From an uncultured Selenomonadaceae bacterium (GTDB lineage: Bacteria; Bacillota; Negativicutes; Selenomonadales; Selenomonadaceae), in NCBI GenBank assembly GCA_937902665.1, contig CALELM010000009.1, forward strand, positions 1 through 22,798: 22,798 nucleotides of DNA, read 5' to 3'. The translations under genes were made by a program, and so were the position numbers. Of the stretch, positions 1 to 7,115 are shown in pieces. Each line of letters begins with the position of its first letter. Position 1 is the first letter of the stretch. The notes beneath the pieces are model-generated. The model saw only the letters and a list, made by a program, of their open reading frames with translations. It was not told the DNA's origin and ran no database searches.

Positions 1-6
1 GTGTGC

Positions 7-402
7 ATGAGTGTTTTTTCTTCACTAATTAAGGAACGGCGACTATCAAAAAATATGAGTTTACGATCAGCGGCTAACTTAATTGGTATCAGTTACACAT
101 ACCTGAGCAATCTGGAAAAAGGCTTTGATAAATCATCAGGAAACATCAACAAGCCCACGCCAGAAACTTTAAAGATGATTGCTTCTGCTTATAGTATCGA
201 TTATTCTTATTTACTCCAGTTATGGGGATATGTACAGAAGGATGATTTGATGCTTCCTCCCAAGATTCATGAAATTATAAAAAACTGCCGTCTTCTTTCT
301 GAAAAAGAACTAGATGCAATTATTGAATTTTCAGATTTTTTAGTGCATAAACATACTGGCAACAATCCTGATACCCGATTGTCAAAAATATGCGAACAAT
401 AA
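7..402 (+). CDS. XRE-family helix-turn-helix transcriptional regulator
   Basis: A small protein of about 131 residues with an N-terminal Cro/C1-type helix-turn-helix (about residues 5-65). The order 'SLRSAANLIGIS..YLSNLEKG' is the usual helix 2-turn-recognition helix pattern, followed by 'PTPETLKMIASAYSIDYSYLL', the closing helices of this fold. The C-terminal part (about 80-131) is mostly helical and matches nothing I recognise. ATG at 7 is chosen because XRE proteins start just ahead of this helix; a GTG at 1 is in frame, and the upstream region lies outside the window, so the true start is not proven. Such proteins bind operator DNA as dimers and often control neighbouring mobile or stress genes. 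No target is visible here. The gene is more AT-rich than those to its right, which would fit an accessory region beyond the left edge. Confidence 0.8.
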   Translation: MSVFSSLIKERRLSKNMSLRSAANLIGISYTYLSNLEKGFDKSSGNINKPTPETLKMIASAYSIDYSYLLQLWGYVQKDDLMLPPKIHEIIKNCRLLSEKELDAIIEFSDFLVHKHTGNNPDTRLSKICEQ

Positions 403-426
403 AACATAACAGCTACACTCTGTCAA
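398..426 (-). promoter_or_regulatory. Possible promoter antisense to the XRE gene
   Basis: On the minus strand a perfect TTGACA (421-426) is followed after exactly 17 bases by TTTATT (398-403), four of six matches to the -10 consensus. Transcription would begin near 391 and run antisense into the 3' end of the XRE gene. This is a sequence match only; the region is AT-rich, so a chance match is possible. Confidence 0.3.
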
Positions 427-624
427 CATGTTAAAAACTGTCTTGTTCGTATTCACGACAAACGAATATATTTCTCTACGAGAACTTGAACGCAGTTGCA
501 AAATCACTATTCATTATAACTCAAAAAACAGGAGGATATGACCGCCCTTATCTGTTTCATAGGGTATCTGCTACCTCTAAAGGTAGTCGCATCTTTGCAT
601 AGTTATACTTTAGACATAAAGATA

Positions 625-661
625 GGGGCTATTGCATGTAAATCTAATATGCAATAGCCCC
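625..661. terminator. Bidirectional intrinsic terminator, end of glnA transcript
   Basis: A perfect 13-bp inverted repeat (GGGGCTATTGCAT at 625-637 with its complement at 649-661) encloses an 11-base loop. On the plus strand it is followed by CTTTTATT and on the minus strand by a T-rich stretch. It lies 17 bases past the glnA stop, so it most likely ends the minus-strand operon; it could also stop anything transcribed from the XRE side. Confidence 0.85.
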
Positions 662-677
662 CTTTTATTGCTTATTT

Positions 678-2570
678 TTAAATAATATTCTTCACATAGC
701 TGTCATAAAGGGCTTTTAGTTCCTCTACCTTGTCGTACATTTCCACCTGAAGGCTAGATGCAGCAGCATAGTTGCCATCATTCAACGCTTGGATCAAGCG
801 CGTGAACAGTGATTTTTCATCAATGCTGTCCTTGGCAAGATAGGTGCGAATCCCATTGATTTTATTCCAGTTATAAGAATCTTGATCTGTGACATAGGAA
901 GCCTTGATTTCCTTTGCCTTGCGCACGATATCCCGGTTCTCCGGAATAATGCGGCTGATCAACTCCGTTTTCCAGCGAAGGAGCGCTCCTGCACGGAAGG
1001 CATGAATGATTTGGTCACGCAATGCGCCGCCTGCCGTTATGACAGCCTTCTTTTCTGGGTACCTTTCGAAGTTTTCCATATTCTCCCACACGGTTGCAGG
1101 CGGAGCGCCAAAAAGGCGATCCCTTTCCTCGCTCGTGTAATCCTCGAACACATCATTTTCGCTTCGATAAGCACGATGCTTTTCCAAATAGAAGCCATCT
1201 TCTCCTGCATCCTTGGAAAGTTCCTTCAAAAGCTCCTCCGTTGTATGCTCCGCTGCCATCTTCACGCCATCCAGAACAGCAGAATAAATCGCAGCAAGAA
1301 CGAGATGGGTATTGGTATAAGGATTGCAGGCACGAAGCTCGAAGCGCGTTGCAAACGGATTCTTGAGGTCACGAATCAAGCCAACCAATATCGTGCGGTT
1401 TCTGGAAGGAATCTTGGGTGCATGCCCAAGGGACGTAACAATGCAGACAGGTGCCTCAAATCCGGGCTTCAAGCGGTTCAAGGAGTCGTTCGTCGCTGAA
1501 ACAAACGGATTAATGACCTCATAGTTTTTCAAAAGCCCCATAATGGCACCGTATCCAATGGCACTCATAAAATCCTGCGTTGGCTGATCTGCCGCAAAAA
1601 GGTTATGCATCGTTCCATCCTTCATCACAGCCGCCATACCGATGTGCGTATGCTCCCCATTGCCAGCCAAGCCAATCATCGGCTTTGCCTTGAAGCTGAC
1701 CTCCAAGCCAATGCTGCGGAAAACTTCCCGTACAACAGTGCGAACAAACAGCTCATTGTCAGCTGCCTGCACTGCCTCGTCAAAACGCCAGTCAATCTCA
1801 ACCTGCTCGCACACATGCGTCATGCGGCCGCTCTCGTCCATTTGTGCTTTGAGGCCTCCGACCTCCTTGTGTCCCATTTCTACCTGAATACCATATTTCT
1901 CAAGCTCAAGAATGCAATTTTCCAATGCAGTACGAACTGCACCATGCGTGCGTTCCCAATACTGCTCCTGCATCACCTGAGAAGCGGACATTTCTTCAAT
2001 ATCTGCTTCCTCCAACGGTGTTTTTACCCAAAATTCCAGCTCCGTCGCAGAAGTAAATTGAATATCCGCTACATCTTCGCCTCGAATAGATTCCAGCCCT
2101 GAAATCTGGGGATGCGAATGAAACAGCTCCAAAAGCTCATTCTTGACATAAGCCAGCGTATCTGCAAGCACAGCACGGGAATCCACGCGAATTCCATCAT
2201 GTATCAAAAAAGCCGGAATACGAAGCGTTCCTATTGGCTTTCCAGTCACTTCGTCATAATTTTCCATATTGTAATCCACAAACCAATTAACCGAAGGGTC
2301 AATCGGCATATCCACTTTTCCGTTATTGAGCGTTGCAATTCCCGTAAGCACAACCGATGAACCATCTGTCTGCACAGCAGAACCTGCATAAAAGTCATCC
2401 ATGTCCTTCAAGAAAACACGCATAGGAATCTTTTCATCCGTATCATTGCCTGCCATGTCTATTCCAACCAAAGATACGAATTTTATTTCCGGATGCTCCT
2501 TCAAGGACTTCAAAACATCTTCCTTGGGAGTGTTTGCTGGTATTTTGTACAACAAATCCATTACTTTCAC
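678..2570 (-). CDS. glnA: Glutamine synthetase, large (~630-residue) form
   Basis: ATP-dependent ligation of ammonia to glutamate, giving glutamine; cytoplasmic. Catalytic-domain landmarks appear in the right order: TELEFW (176-181), GHKEVGG (233-239) and EQVEID (255-260) as metal and glutamate ligands, NGEHTHIG (304-311) matching the NG..H.H nucleotide motif, NRT (391-393), and RFELRACNPYTN (409-420) matching the R.E.R..D.NPY motif. At 630 residues it is far longer than the ~450 of GSI-type enzymes. The extra length is mainly a helical C-terminal part after residue ~480, as in the long glutamine synthetases of Clostridia and Negativicutes. Translation is read from GTG at 2570, preceded by AAAGGA; an in-frame ATG at 2561 is an alternative. 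It lies 67 bases after the ABC permease, so it may be read from the same transcript. No glnR, glnB or riboswitch is visible. Confidence 0.9.
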   Translation of the reverse strand: MKVMDLLYKIPANTPKEDVLKSLKEHPEIKFVSLVGIDMAGNDTDEKIPMRVFLKDMDDFYAGSAVQTDGSSVVLTGIATLNNGKVDMPIDPSVNWFVDYNMENYDEVTGKPIGTLRIPAFLIHDGIRVDSRAVLADTLAYVKNELLELFHSHPQISGLESIRGEDVADIQFTSATELEFWVKTPLEEADIEEMSASQVMQEQYWERTHGAVRTALENCILELEKYGIQVEMGHKEVGGLKAQMDESGRMTHVCEQVEIDWRFDEAVQAADNELFVRTVVREVFRSIGLEVSFKAKPMIGLAGNGEHTHIGMAAVMKDGTMHNLFAADQPTQDFMSAIGYGAIMGLLKNYEVINPFVSATNDSLNRLKPGFEAPVCIVTSLGHAPKIPSRNRTILVGLIRDLKNPFATRFELRACNPYTNTHLVLAAIYSAVLDGVKMAAEHTTEELLKELSKDAGEDGFYLEKHRAYRSENDVFEDYTSEERDRLFGAPPATVWENMENFERYPEKKAVITAGGALRDQIIHAFRAGALLRWKTELISRIIPENRDIVRKAKEIKASYVTDQDSYNWNKINGIRTYLAKDSIDEKSLFTRLIQALNDGNYAAASSLQVEMYDKVEELKALYDSYVKNII

Positions 2571-2592
2571 TTATCCTTTCTCTCTAAACGAT

Positions 2593-2621
2593 AGAATACA
2601 ACAGGAAATCCTCCGACAAAA
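2593..2621 (-). promoter_or_regulatory. Weak candidate promoter for glnA
   Basis: TTTTGT (2616-2621) and TATTCT (2593-2598) are separated by 17 bases on the minus strand in the short spacer between the permease stop and the glnA start. The -10 is reasonable and the -35 poor. It would give glnA an expression route separate from the transporter genes. The match is weak. Confidence 0.25.
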
Positions 2622-2637
2622 TCACGAATGGGAAAAG

Positions 2638-3381
2638 CTACCTCTTTTGCCATCGGCAGAATACCTGCTCGCACAGGTCAATGCCGCCAAAGAGAAACAA
2701 CCCCATCATGCTCAATACCATGATGCCTGCATACATATCCAGATAATTGACGCGAAGCCATGCATCCATGATAAAATACCCCATTCCATACTGCGTACCA
2801 AAGGTTTCTGTGAAAAACAGGACGGAAATCGCCGTCGCCATTGCTACGCGTACCGCAGTAAGGAACTTCGGCAAGGAAGCCGGCCAGAGAATCCTGCGAA
2901 AGACCTGTCCGAGGGAAGCCCCCAAGGAATATAACGAATAATAGGTTTCCTTTGGAATGGAACGTATACTGTCACGCACAGCAACTACTACTTGAAAAAC
3001 AATAATGAGAAAAATCATCAACACCTTGGAAAGCTCACCCACGCCTGCCAGCAACATCAAAATGGGAAGCAGGGCAATTTTCGGGACTGGATAGGTCAAG
3101 TACACAAGCGGTGCCAAAAAGCAGTCTGCCTTCCGAAAATACCCCATCACCGTCCCCAATGGGAACCCAATCAGCACAGCAAGCGCAAGCCCTGCCGCAA
3201 TACGCCATAGGCTATAAACAGCATGAATACATATAGAATCGGCAAAAATGTGATACAGCTTCACAATCACCTTTAAGGGCGATGGAACGATTGGAAGGGA
3301 AATCATCAGGGAAAATACCCACCAAAACAAAAAAAGTATGAGTACACCAAGGAGATAGGAGCAAAAAGATATTTTTTTCAT
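2638..3381 (-). CDS. ABC transporter permease, SsuC/TauC/NrtB-like
   Basis: Inner-membrane subunit of an ABC importer, 247 residues with about six hydrophobic segments (starting at 5-30 and 57-80). A cytoplasmic EAA-type loop around residues 145-175, with the characteristic 'LGAS....F..I.WPASLP', is the contact for the ATPase. Length and loop match the BPD_transp_1 permeases of the nitrate/sulfonate/taurine group. Its ATG overlaps the ATPase stop by four bases (ATGA), so the two are translationally coupled. Together with the next two genes it makes a complete importer. The substrate cannot be read from the sequence: this family moves sulfonates, nitrate, cyanate, thiamine precursors, riboflavin and others. 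Confidence 0.9.
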   Translation of the reverse strand: MKKISFCSYLLGVLILFLFWWVFSLMISLPIVPSPLKVIVKLYHIFADSICIHAVYSLWRIAAGLALAVLIGFPLGTVMGYFRKADCFLAPLVYLTYPVPKIALLPILMLLAGVGELSKVLMIFLIIVFQVVVAVRDSIRSIPKETYYSLYSLGASLGQVFRRILWPASLPKFLTAVRVAMATAISVLFFTETFGTQYGMGYFIMDAWLRVNYLDMYAGIMVLSMMGLFLFGGIDLCEQVFCRWQKR

Positions 3382-4157
3382 ATATCTGCCCCCGCTTCCT
3401 TGATTTTTTCCCGCAGAACCCTGCCCATATCAAAAAATGCATTGCTCTTTCGAGCCTGTGCTTCACCAAACAGCGGATTGTCCATGATTTCCGCAATCCT
3501 TCCCGGCCCAGCAGACATCAGGACGATCCTTTGCCCAAGATACAAAGCTTCCTCCACATAATGCGTAACAAGAACCGTTGTCACTGCTTGTTTTCGCCAA
3601 AGCTGCAAAAACACTTCCTGCATATCTTCTCGCGTGATAGCGTCCAATGCAGAAAAAGGCTCGTCCATCAAAAGGACATCCGGATTCAGCAAGAAGGAAC
3701 GGGCCAGTCCCACTCGCTGCTGCTGTCCGCCGCTAAGCTCTCTTGGATATCTCTGCTCCAGTCCATCGATTCCCAGCTGCTTCATCATCGCTTCCAGCCT
3801 TTTTTCCACAGTGGCATTCATCTCGCCACGCACTTGACAGCCAAGCAAGATATTTTCCTTCACCGTGTCCCACGGAAGCAACCCATAGTTTTGCGGGATA
3901 AACCCGATTTTTTGCTCTTGGGGATTTACCTCATGCCCACCAATCAGCACCTTTCCTTCCAATGGCTTCTGCAATCCGGCAATTACCCGAAGCAAGGTGG
4001 ACTTTCCGCATCCAGAGGGACCAATGACTGCGCAAACTGTCCCATGCGGGAGCATGAGCGATGCATGACTGAGTGCAATGAATTTTTCCGTTTTGTCCTC
4101 ATACCCCACAGAAACATCTTGTACCTCAATGGAACTTTTCATGGAACTTTCCATCAT
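3378..4157 (-). CDS. ABC transporter ATP-binding protein, SsuB/TauB-like
   Basis: Cytoplasmic ATPase that powers import through the adjacent permease. All nucleotide-binding motifs are present: Walker A GPSGCGKS (46-53), Q-loop Q89, signature LSGGQQQR (141-148), Walker B VLLMDEP (161-167) with the catalytic glutamate, D-loop SALD, and switch histidine H199. At 259 residues it matches the NitT/TauT family. The first ATG (4155-4157) overlaps the stop of the binding-protein gene (ATGATG), giving coupled translation; a second in-frame ATG five codons on has a better-placed GGAAAG and could be the true start. Motifs make the ATPase call firm; substrate is unknown. Confidence 0.93.
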   Translation of the reverse strand: MMESSMKSSIEVQDVSVGYEDKTEKFIALSHASLMLPHGTVCAVIGPSGCGKSTLLRVIAGLQKPLEGKVLIGGHEVNPQEQKIGFIPQNYGLLPWDTVKENILLGCQVRGEMNATVEKRLEAMMKQLGIDGLEQRYPRELSGGQQQRVGLARSFLLNPDVLLMDEPFSALDAITREDMQEVFLQLWRKQAVTTVLVTHYVEEALYLGQRIVLMSAGPGRIAEIMDNPLFGEAQARKSNAFFDMGRVLREKIKEAGADI

Positions 4158-5092
4158 TGCGCCAGAAGGTTAAGAACTATGTCATCATAGCTGTAGGTCT
4201 CAGCAACAAGTCCCTTCTTGTTGAGCCACTTCATGCATTCTGTAACCTCAGCCTCTTGCGGAAGCGTTGCTTCCTGATACTTCGGCAGGTTCATAGCCTC
4301 CCGTGCTTCTGATGGGAAACCGCCTTTTTCAATAGCAAGGGCAGCAGATTCTTCTCTTGGTGCAGTGTTTAGATAGTTTACTGCCTTATTGTAAGCTCTG
4401 TAGAATGCCTGAATCCCAGCCTTCTTTTCCTTTGCCGCATCCACAGAAAACAAGACAACGCCTGGATTGATTCCCAACTGGTCTGAGCCTGTAATATAAC
4501 GGCAGCCGTTGTGAATAGCAATGCTCGCCATAGGTTCTGGGAGCGTCGCCGCTGCCAGCTTTCCGCTTTGCAGCATTTCCAGACGAGTCGGTATCTGCGG
4601 AATGACTACCTTTTGGATATCGTTTTCTCCCATGCCCGCTTTCGTCAAAAGCTGGTCAGTCACATACTCAATAATCGTATTGCGGGAAACTGCAACATCC
4701 TTGCCGGCATAAGCATGGATGTCTGCTCCCGTTTCTCCTTTTCCAGCAACCAGCTTATATGCCCCATTTGTCAAAGAAGTAACTTTTACATCAAACCCGC
4801 CAGATTTTGCAAATGCTGCCGCCAGCAAATCCGAAACTGCACCGTCTAAATTGCCGCTTTGGAAAGCCGCATCTCGATCCATAGCACTCTTAAACGGCTG
4901 CAAATCAACCTGAACCCCTTCTTCATCGAAGTATCCCTTTTCCTTCGCAACGATAAACGGCAAGGAATCCGTATCCGGCATCAAGCCGATTTTCAATGGT
5001 GGCAAATCCTTTTTCCCTGCCTCCTGCGTTCCTCCGCATCCTGCAAGAGCCATTGCCATAAGCAAGCACACCAAAATAACGATTTTCTTCAA
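4154..5092 (-). CDS. ABC transporter substrate-binding lipoprotein, SsuA/NMT1-like
   Basis: A 312-residue exported lipoprotein that captures the substrate. The N-terminus has lysines, a hydrophobic run and a lipobox ending LAGC, with Cys19 as the predicted lipidation site. The mature part begins 'LKIGLMPDTDSLPFIVAKEKGYF', the standard opening of NMT1/SsuA-type binding proteins, followed by 'F.SGNLDGAVSDLLAA'. The start is set at TTG 5092 because GGAGGAGG lies seven bases upstream and it gives a normal signal peptide; a TTG at 5125 would add 11 residues ahead of it. It lies 36 bases after the NYN gene and overlaps the ATPase start. The ligand cannot be inferred; proximity to glnA hints at a nitrogen compound, but that is speculation. 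Confidence 0.9.
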   Translation of the reverse strand: MKKIVILVCLLMAMALAGCGGTQEAGKKDLPPLKIGLMPDTDSLPFIVAKEKGYFDEEGVQVDLQPFKSAMDRDAAFQSGNLDGAVSDLLAAAFAKSGGFDVKVTSLTNGAYKLVAGKGETGADIHAYAGKDVAVSRNTIIEYVTDQLLTKAGMGENDIQKVVIPQIPTRLEMLQSGKLAAATLPEPMASIAIHNGCRYITGSDQLGINPGVVLFSVDAAKEKKAGIQAFYRAYNKAVNYLNTAPREESAALAIEKGGFPSEAREAMNLPKYQEATLPQEAEVTECMKWLNKKGLVAETYSYDDIVLNLLAQ

Positions 5093-5128
5093 AACGAAAC
5101 CTCCTCCATAAATACTTTCCTCCAAAAA

Positions 5129-5938
5129 TCATCCCTTAACCATCCCACGTACCAATAAGTACGACACGAGTTCATCCAAAGATACCGCTTCCTCCTCTGC
5201 ACGCCGCAGCAAATCCGCCTGCAGGGATTTTGGAATTCTTGCCTGAAGAACACCATCTGGGAGCAAAGATGCCTCCTCCTTCTTTTGATGTTCCTCCTTG
5301 TTTGCCAAAACTGCTCTTCTGGCTTTTCCTGTAACCTTTGGCAATTTTTCCGCTTTGCTCGCAGATGCCATCCGGCTCTCCCCTGCTGGGCGTTTCTTTC
5401 TTGATGCATTGCCAGTTTTCTTCTCTGGTTTCATTATCCCGTCCTGTTTTTCTTCTTCCTGCCCATCCAAAAGCATCTTCCCCTTCACTTCCTTTTTTTC
5501 CGGTGGATAGCAAAAGAACTCATCATACGCACTTCGCAAGATTTCGCTTGCCTGCTTCGTACCTACTCCGATGATATACGAAGGAGATTCCCCCGAGTTC
5601 AATGCCTCGGCAATCCGCACAAAGTCCGAATCCGTCGTTATGATAAAAAATCGCCGAACCCCCTCTGCATAGAGAAGCTTTGCCGACTCAAACAGTGCAT
5701 AATCCAAGGAATTTTTCCCATGAAATTTCCTGTCAATCTGGCGAAAGGTAAAACCCTGTCGCTGCATCAGCTTTTCCCACCGCTTCTGCTCTGCATGTAC
5801 CTCCCAATCCGAAATTACGATTGTTCGGCAAGGCTGGTATCTGCGTGCCTTGTTCAAGGTATAATTCAGCATCTCAAAAGGAGCATTCTCGATATCATAC
5901 AATATTCCAACTGTTTCACTGCTCGAATTCAATGTCAT
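5129..5938 (-). CDS. NYN-domain (PIN-like) protein with C-terminal ribbon-helix-helix segment
   Basis: A 269-residue protein with two recognisable parts. Residues 10-145 form an NYN/LabA-type PIN-like domain, a fold found in metal-dependent ribonucleases. Its acidic residues are in place: D15 in 'YDIEN', D79 in 'NSLDYAL', and D103/D105 in 'TTDSDF'. Residues 150-227 are a lysine-, alanine- and glutamate-rich linker, probably disordered. Residues 230-265 (starting LQARIPKSLQADLLRRA, then 'SLDELVSYLL') look like a HicB/Arc-type ribbon-helix-helix, normally a DNA-binding dimer. ATG 5938 has AGGA seven bases upstream. It lies 19 bases after the DUF2939-like gene and 36 before the transporter lipoprotein, so it belongs to that operon. 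Nuclease activity and targets are inferred from fold only; the RHH tail is an unusual partner for NYN. Confidence 0.78.
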   Translation of the reverse strand: MTLNSSSETVGILYDIENAPFEMLNYTLNKARRYQPCRTIVISDWEVHAEQKRWEKLMQRQGFTFRQIDRKFHGKNSLDYALFESAKLLYAEGVRRFFIITTDSDFVRIAEALNSGESPSYIIGVGTKQASEILRSAYDEFFCYPPEKKEVKGKMLLDGQEEEKQDGIMKPEKKTGNASRKKRPAGESRMASASKAEKLPKVTGKARRAVLANKEEHQKKEEASLLPDGVLQARIPKSLQADLLRRAEEEAVSLDELVSYLLVRGMVKG

Positions 5939-5957
5939 ACAATTTTCCTTTTCATCC

Positions 5958-7016
5958 TCAGGAAGAAGCCTCCGCTCCCAACCGTTTCATCAAGAAACGT
6001 GCCTCTTCCTCCAATGTCTTAGCTTGCTTGAGATTAGAATCTGCCTCTCGTATCGTTGCCGCATTCTTGTCCGTCATCCACTTAGCATAGCCCTCCGCAT
6101 AAGCAATATGGCAGTCACAAATCCTCAAGCGAAGATGATGCAAGCTAAGTGCCTCATTCGGAGTCTGCAAAAGCTCTAGCTCCGACTTCCGTTCCTTCCA
6201 GTCCTTTGCTATCGTATCTTCCATCAAACGGTGCAGGGCATCTCTCGTTTCCTGTTTTCCAAGACTGCCCTCCGCCAAAATTTTTTGATACTCAAATCCA
6301 GCCGACTGCATGAGCTTGTCATGCTGTTCCATAATCTTGGCACTTTCCTCCATGTACCTGTCGATTTCCGCATGACGTGCCTTTCCTGCCAATATGATGA
6401 AGTCCTTGAAATTGCGAACCTCCTCTATGCACCAATCCCCATCGTCCTTGCGAGAAAGCATGATCTCAAAAACAAAATCCTTGTCCATATCCTTCTGGTA
6501 AACATGGACGCTTGCTACCGCAGAACCTGTTGACTCATCTGTCACAATGCTTTCCACAGAACGAAATTCCATCCCCATAATGCCCGTTTCCACTAAGATC
6601 TGATGCAGATCCAGCAGGGAATCAGCCCCATTCGTCCCTTTGTCCGCAGAATTTCCGGCCTCCCAGGTTCCCGATGCAACATACTGGTCTATTGCCATTT
6701 TCAAGCTGGTAATCATCGGTGCTTTCAGCATTTTAGAAAAATCGCCAATAGCCTCCATCTCTTCCGCCTTCATTGGCTGCTCCACTTCAATAAGCCCAAG
6801 AACCATCTCATCGTAGGATAAGCCCAGCATGCTGTCCACATTCACATACTTATGAAAAAGCTCCGTATCATGTCCCTCAAAAGAATCCTGCACCTTTTTC
6901 AACGCATACTCCGGTGTCTTCGTATAAACGGAAGCATACCACAGACCGCTGCCCAAAAGCAACGCCAGCACAATTCCAAAAACAACCATCAATTTCAGTT
7001 TCAGCACCCTGCTCAT
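5958..7016 (-). CDS. Membrane-anchored DUF2939-like protein of unknown function
   Basis: A 352-residue protein with one N-terminal membrane segment (about 8-29) and the remainder probably outside the cytoplasm. Residues 34-75 ('TPEYALKKVQDSFEGHD', then 'YVNVDSML') resemble the start of DUF2939 proteins, where a short anchor precedes a repeat-like fold of unknown role. Residues 150-205 look like a beta-rich NTF2-type segment ('SAVASVHVY..', 'DDGDWCIEEV'). Residues 215-350 are long amphipathic helices, probably coiled coil. GGGAG lies about nine bases before the ATG. It is the first gene after a good promoter (7072-7100). I do not recognise a specific function; an envelope protein is the safest description. 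Confidence 0.7.
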   Translation of the reverse strand: MSRVLKLKLMVVFGIVLALLLGSGLWYASVYTKTPEYALKKVQDSFEGHDTELFHKYVNVDSMLGLSYDEMVLGLIEVEQPMKAEEMEAIGDFSKMLKAPMITSLKMAIDQYVASGTWEAGNSADKGTNGADSLLDLHQILVETGIMGMEFRSVESIVTDESTGSAVASVHVYQKDMDKDFVFEIMLSRKDDGDWCIEEVRNFKDFIILAGKARHAEIDRYMEESAKIMEQHDKLMQSAGFEYQKILAEGSLGKQETRDALHRLMEDTIAKDWKERKSELELLQTPNEALSLHHLRLRICDCHIAYAEGYAKWMTDKNAATIREADSNLKQAKTLEEEARFLMKRLGAEASS

Positions 7017-7071
7017 TCCATCGTTCTCCCTGCAAATTTATTTTCAAGCAAATTTATCTTCTCAAACTAAC

Positions 7072-7100
7072 ATTGTAATCCGTTATTTCCTTATAAGCAA
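7072..7100 (-). promoter_or_regulatory. Sigma-70 promoter for the DUF2939-NYN-ABC operon
   Basis: On the minus strand TTGCTT (7095-7100) is followed after 17 bases by TACAAT (7072-7077), giving a start site near 7065, about 49 bases upstream of the first gene. It lies entirely between the mnmA stop and the next start. Confidence 0.6.
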
Positions 7101-7115
7101 GAAAATCCTGTACCA

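Noticed and set aside
882..1499. 205-codon plus-strand open frame
   Set aside because: Opposite glnA; no motif, high Cys/Arg content typical of a shadow frame.
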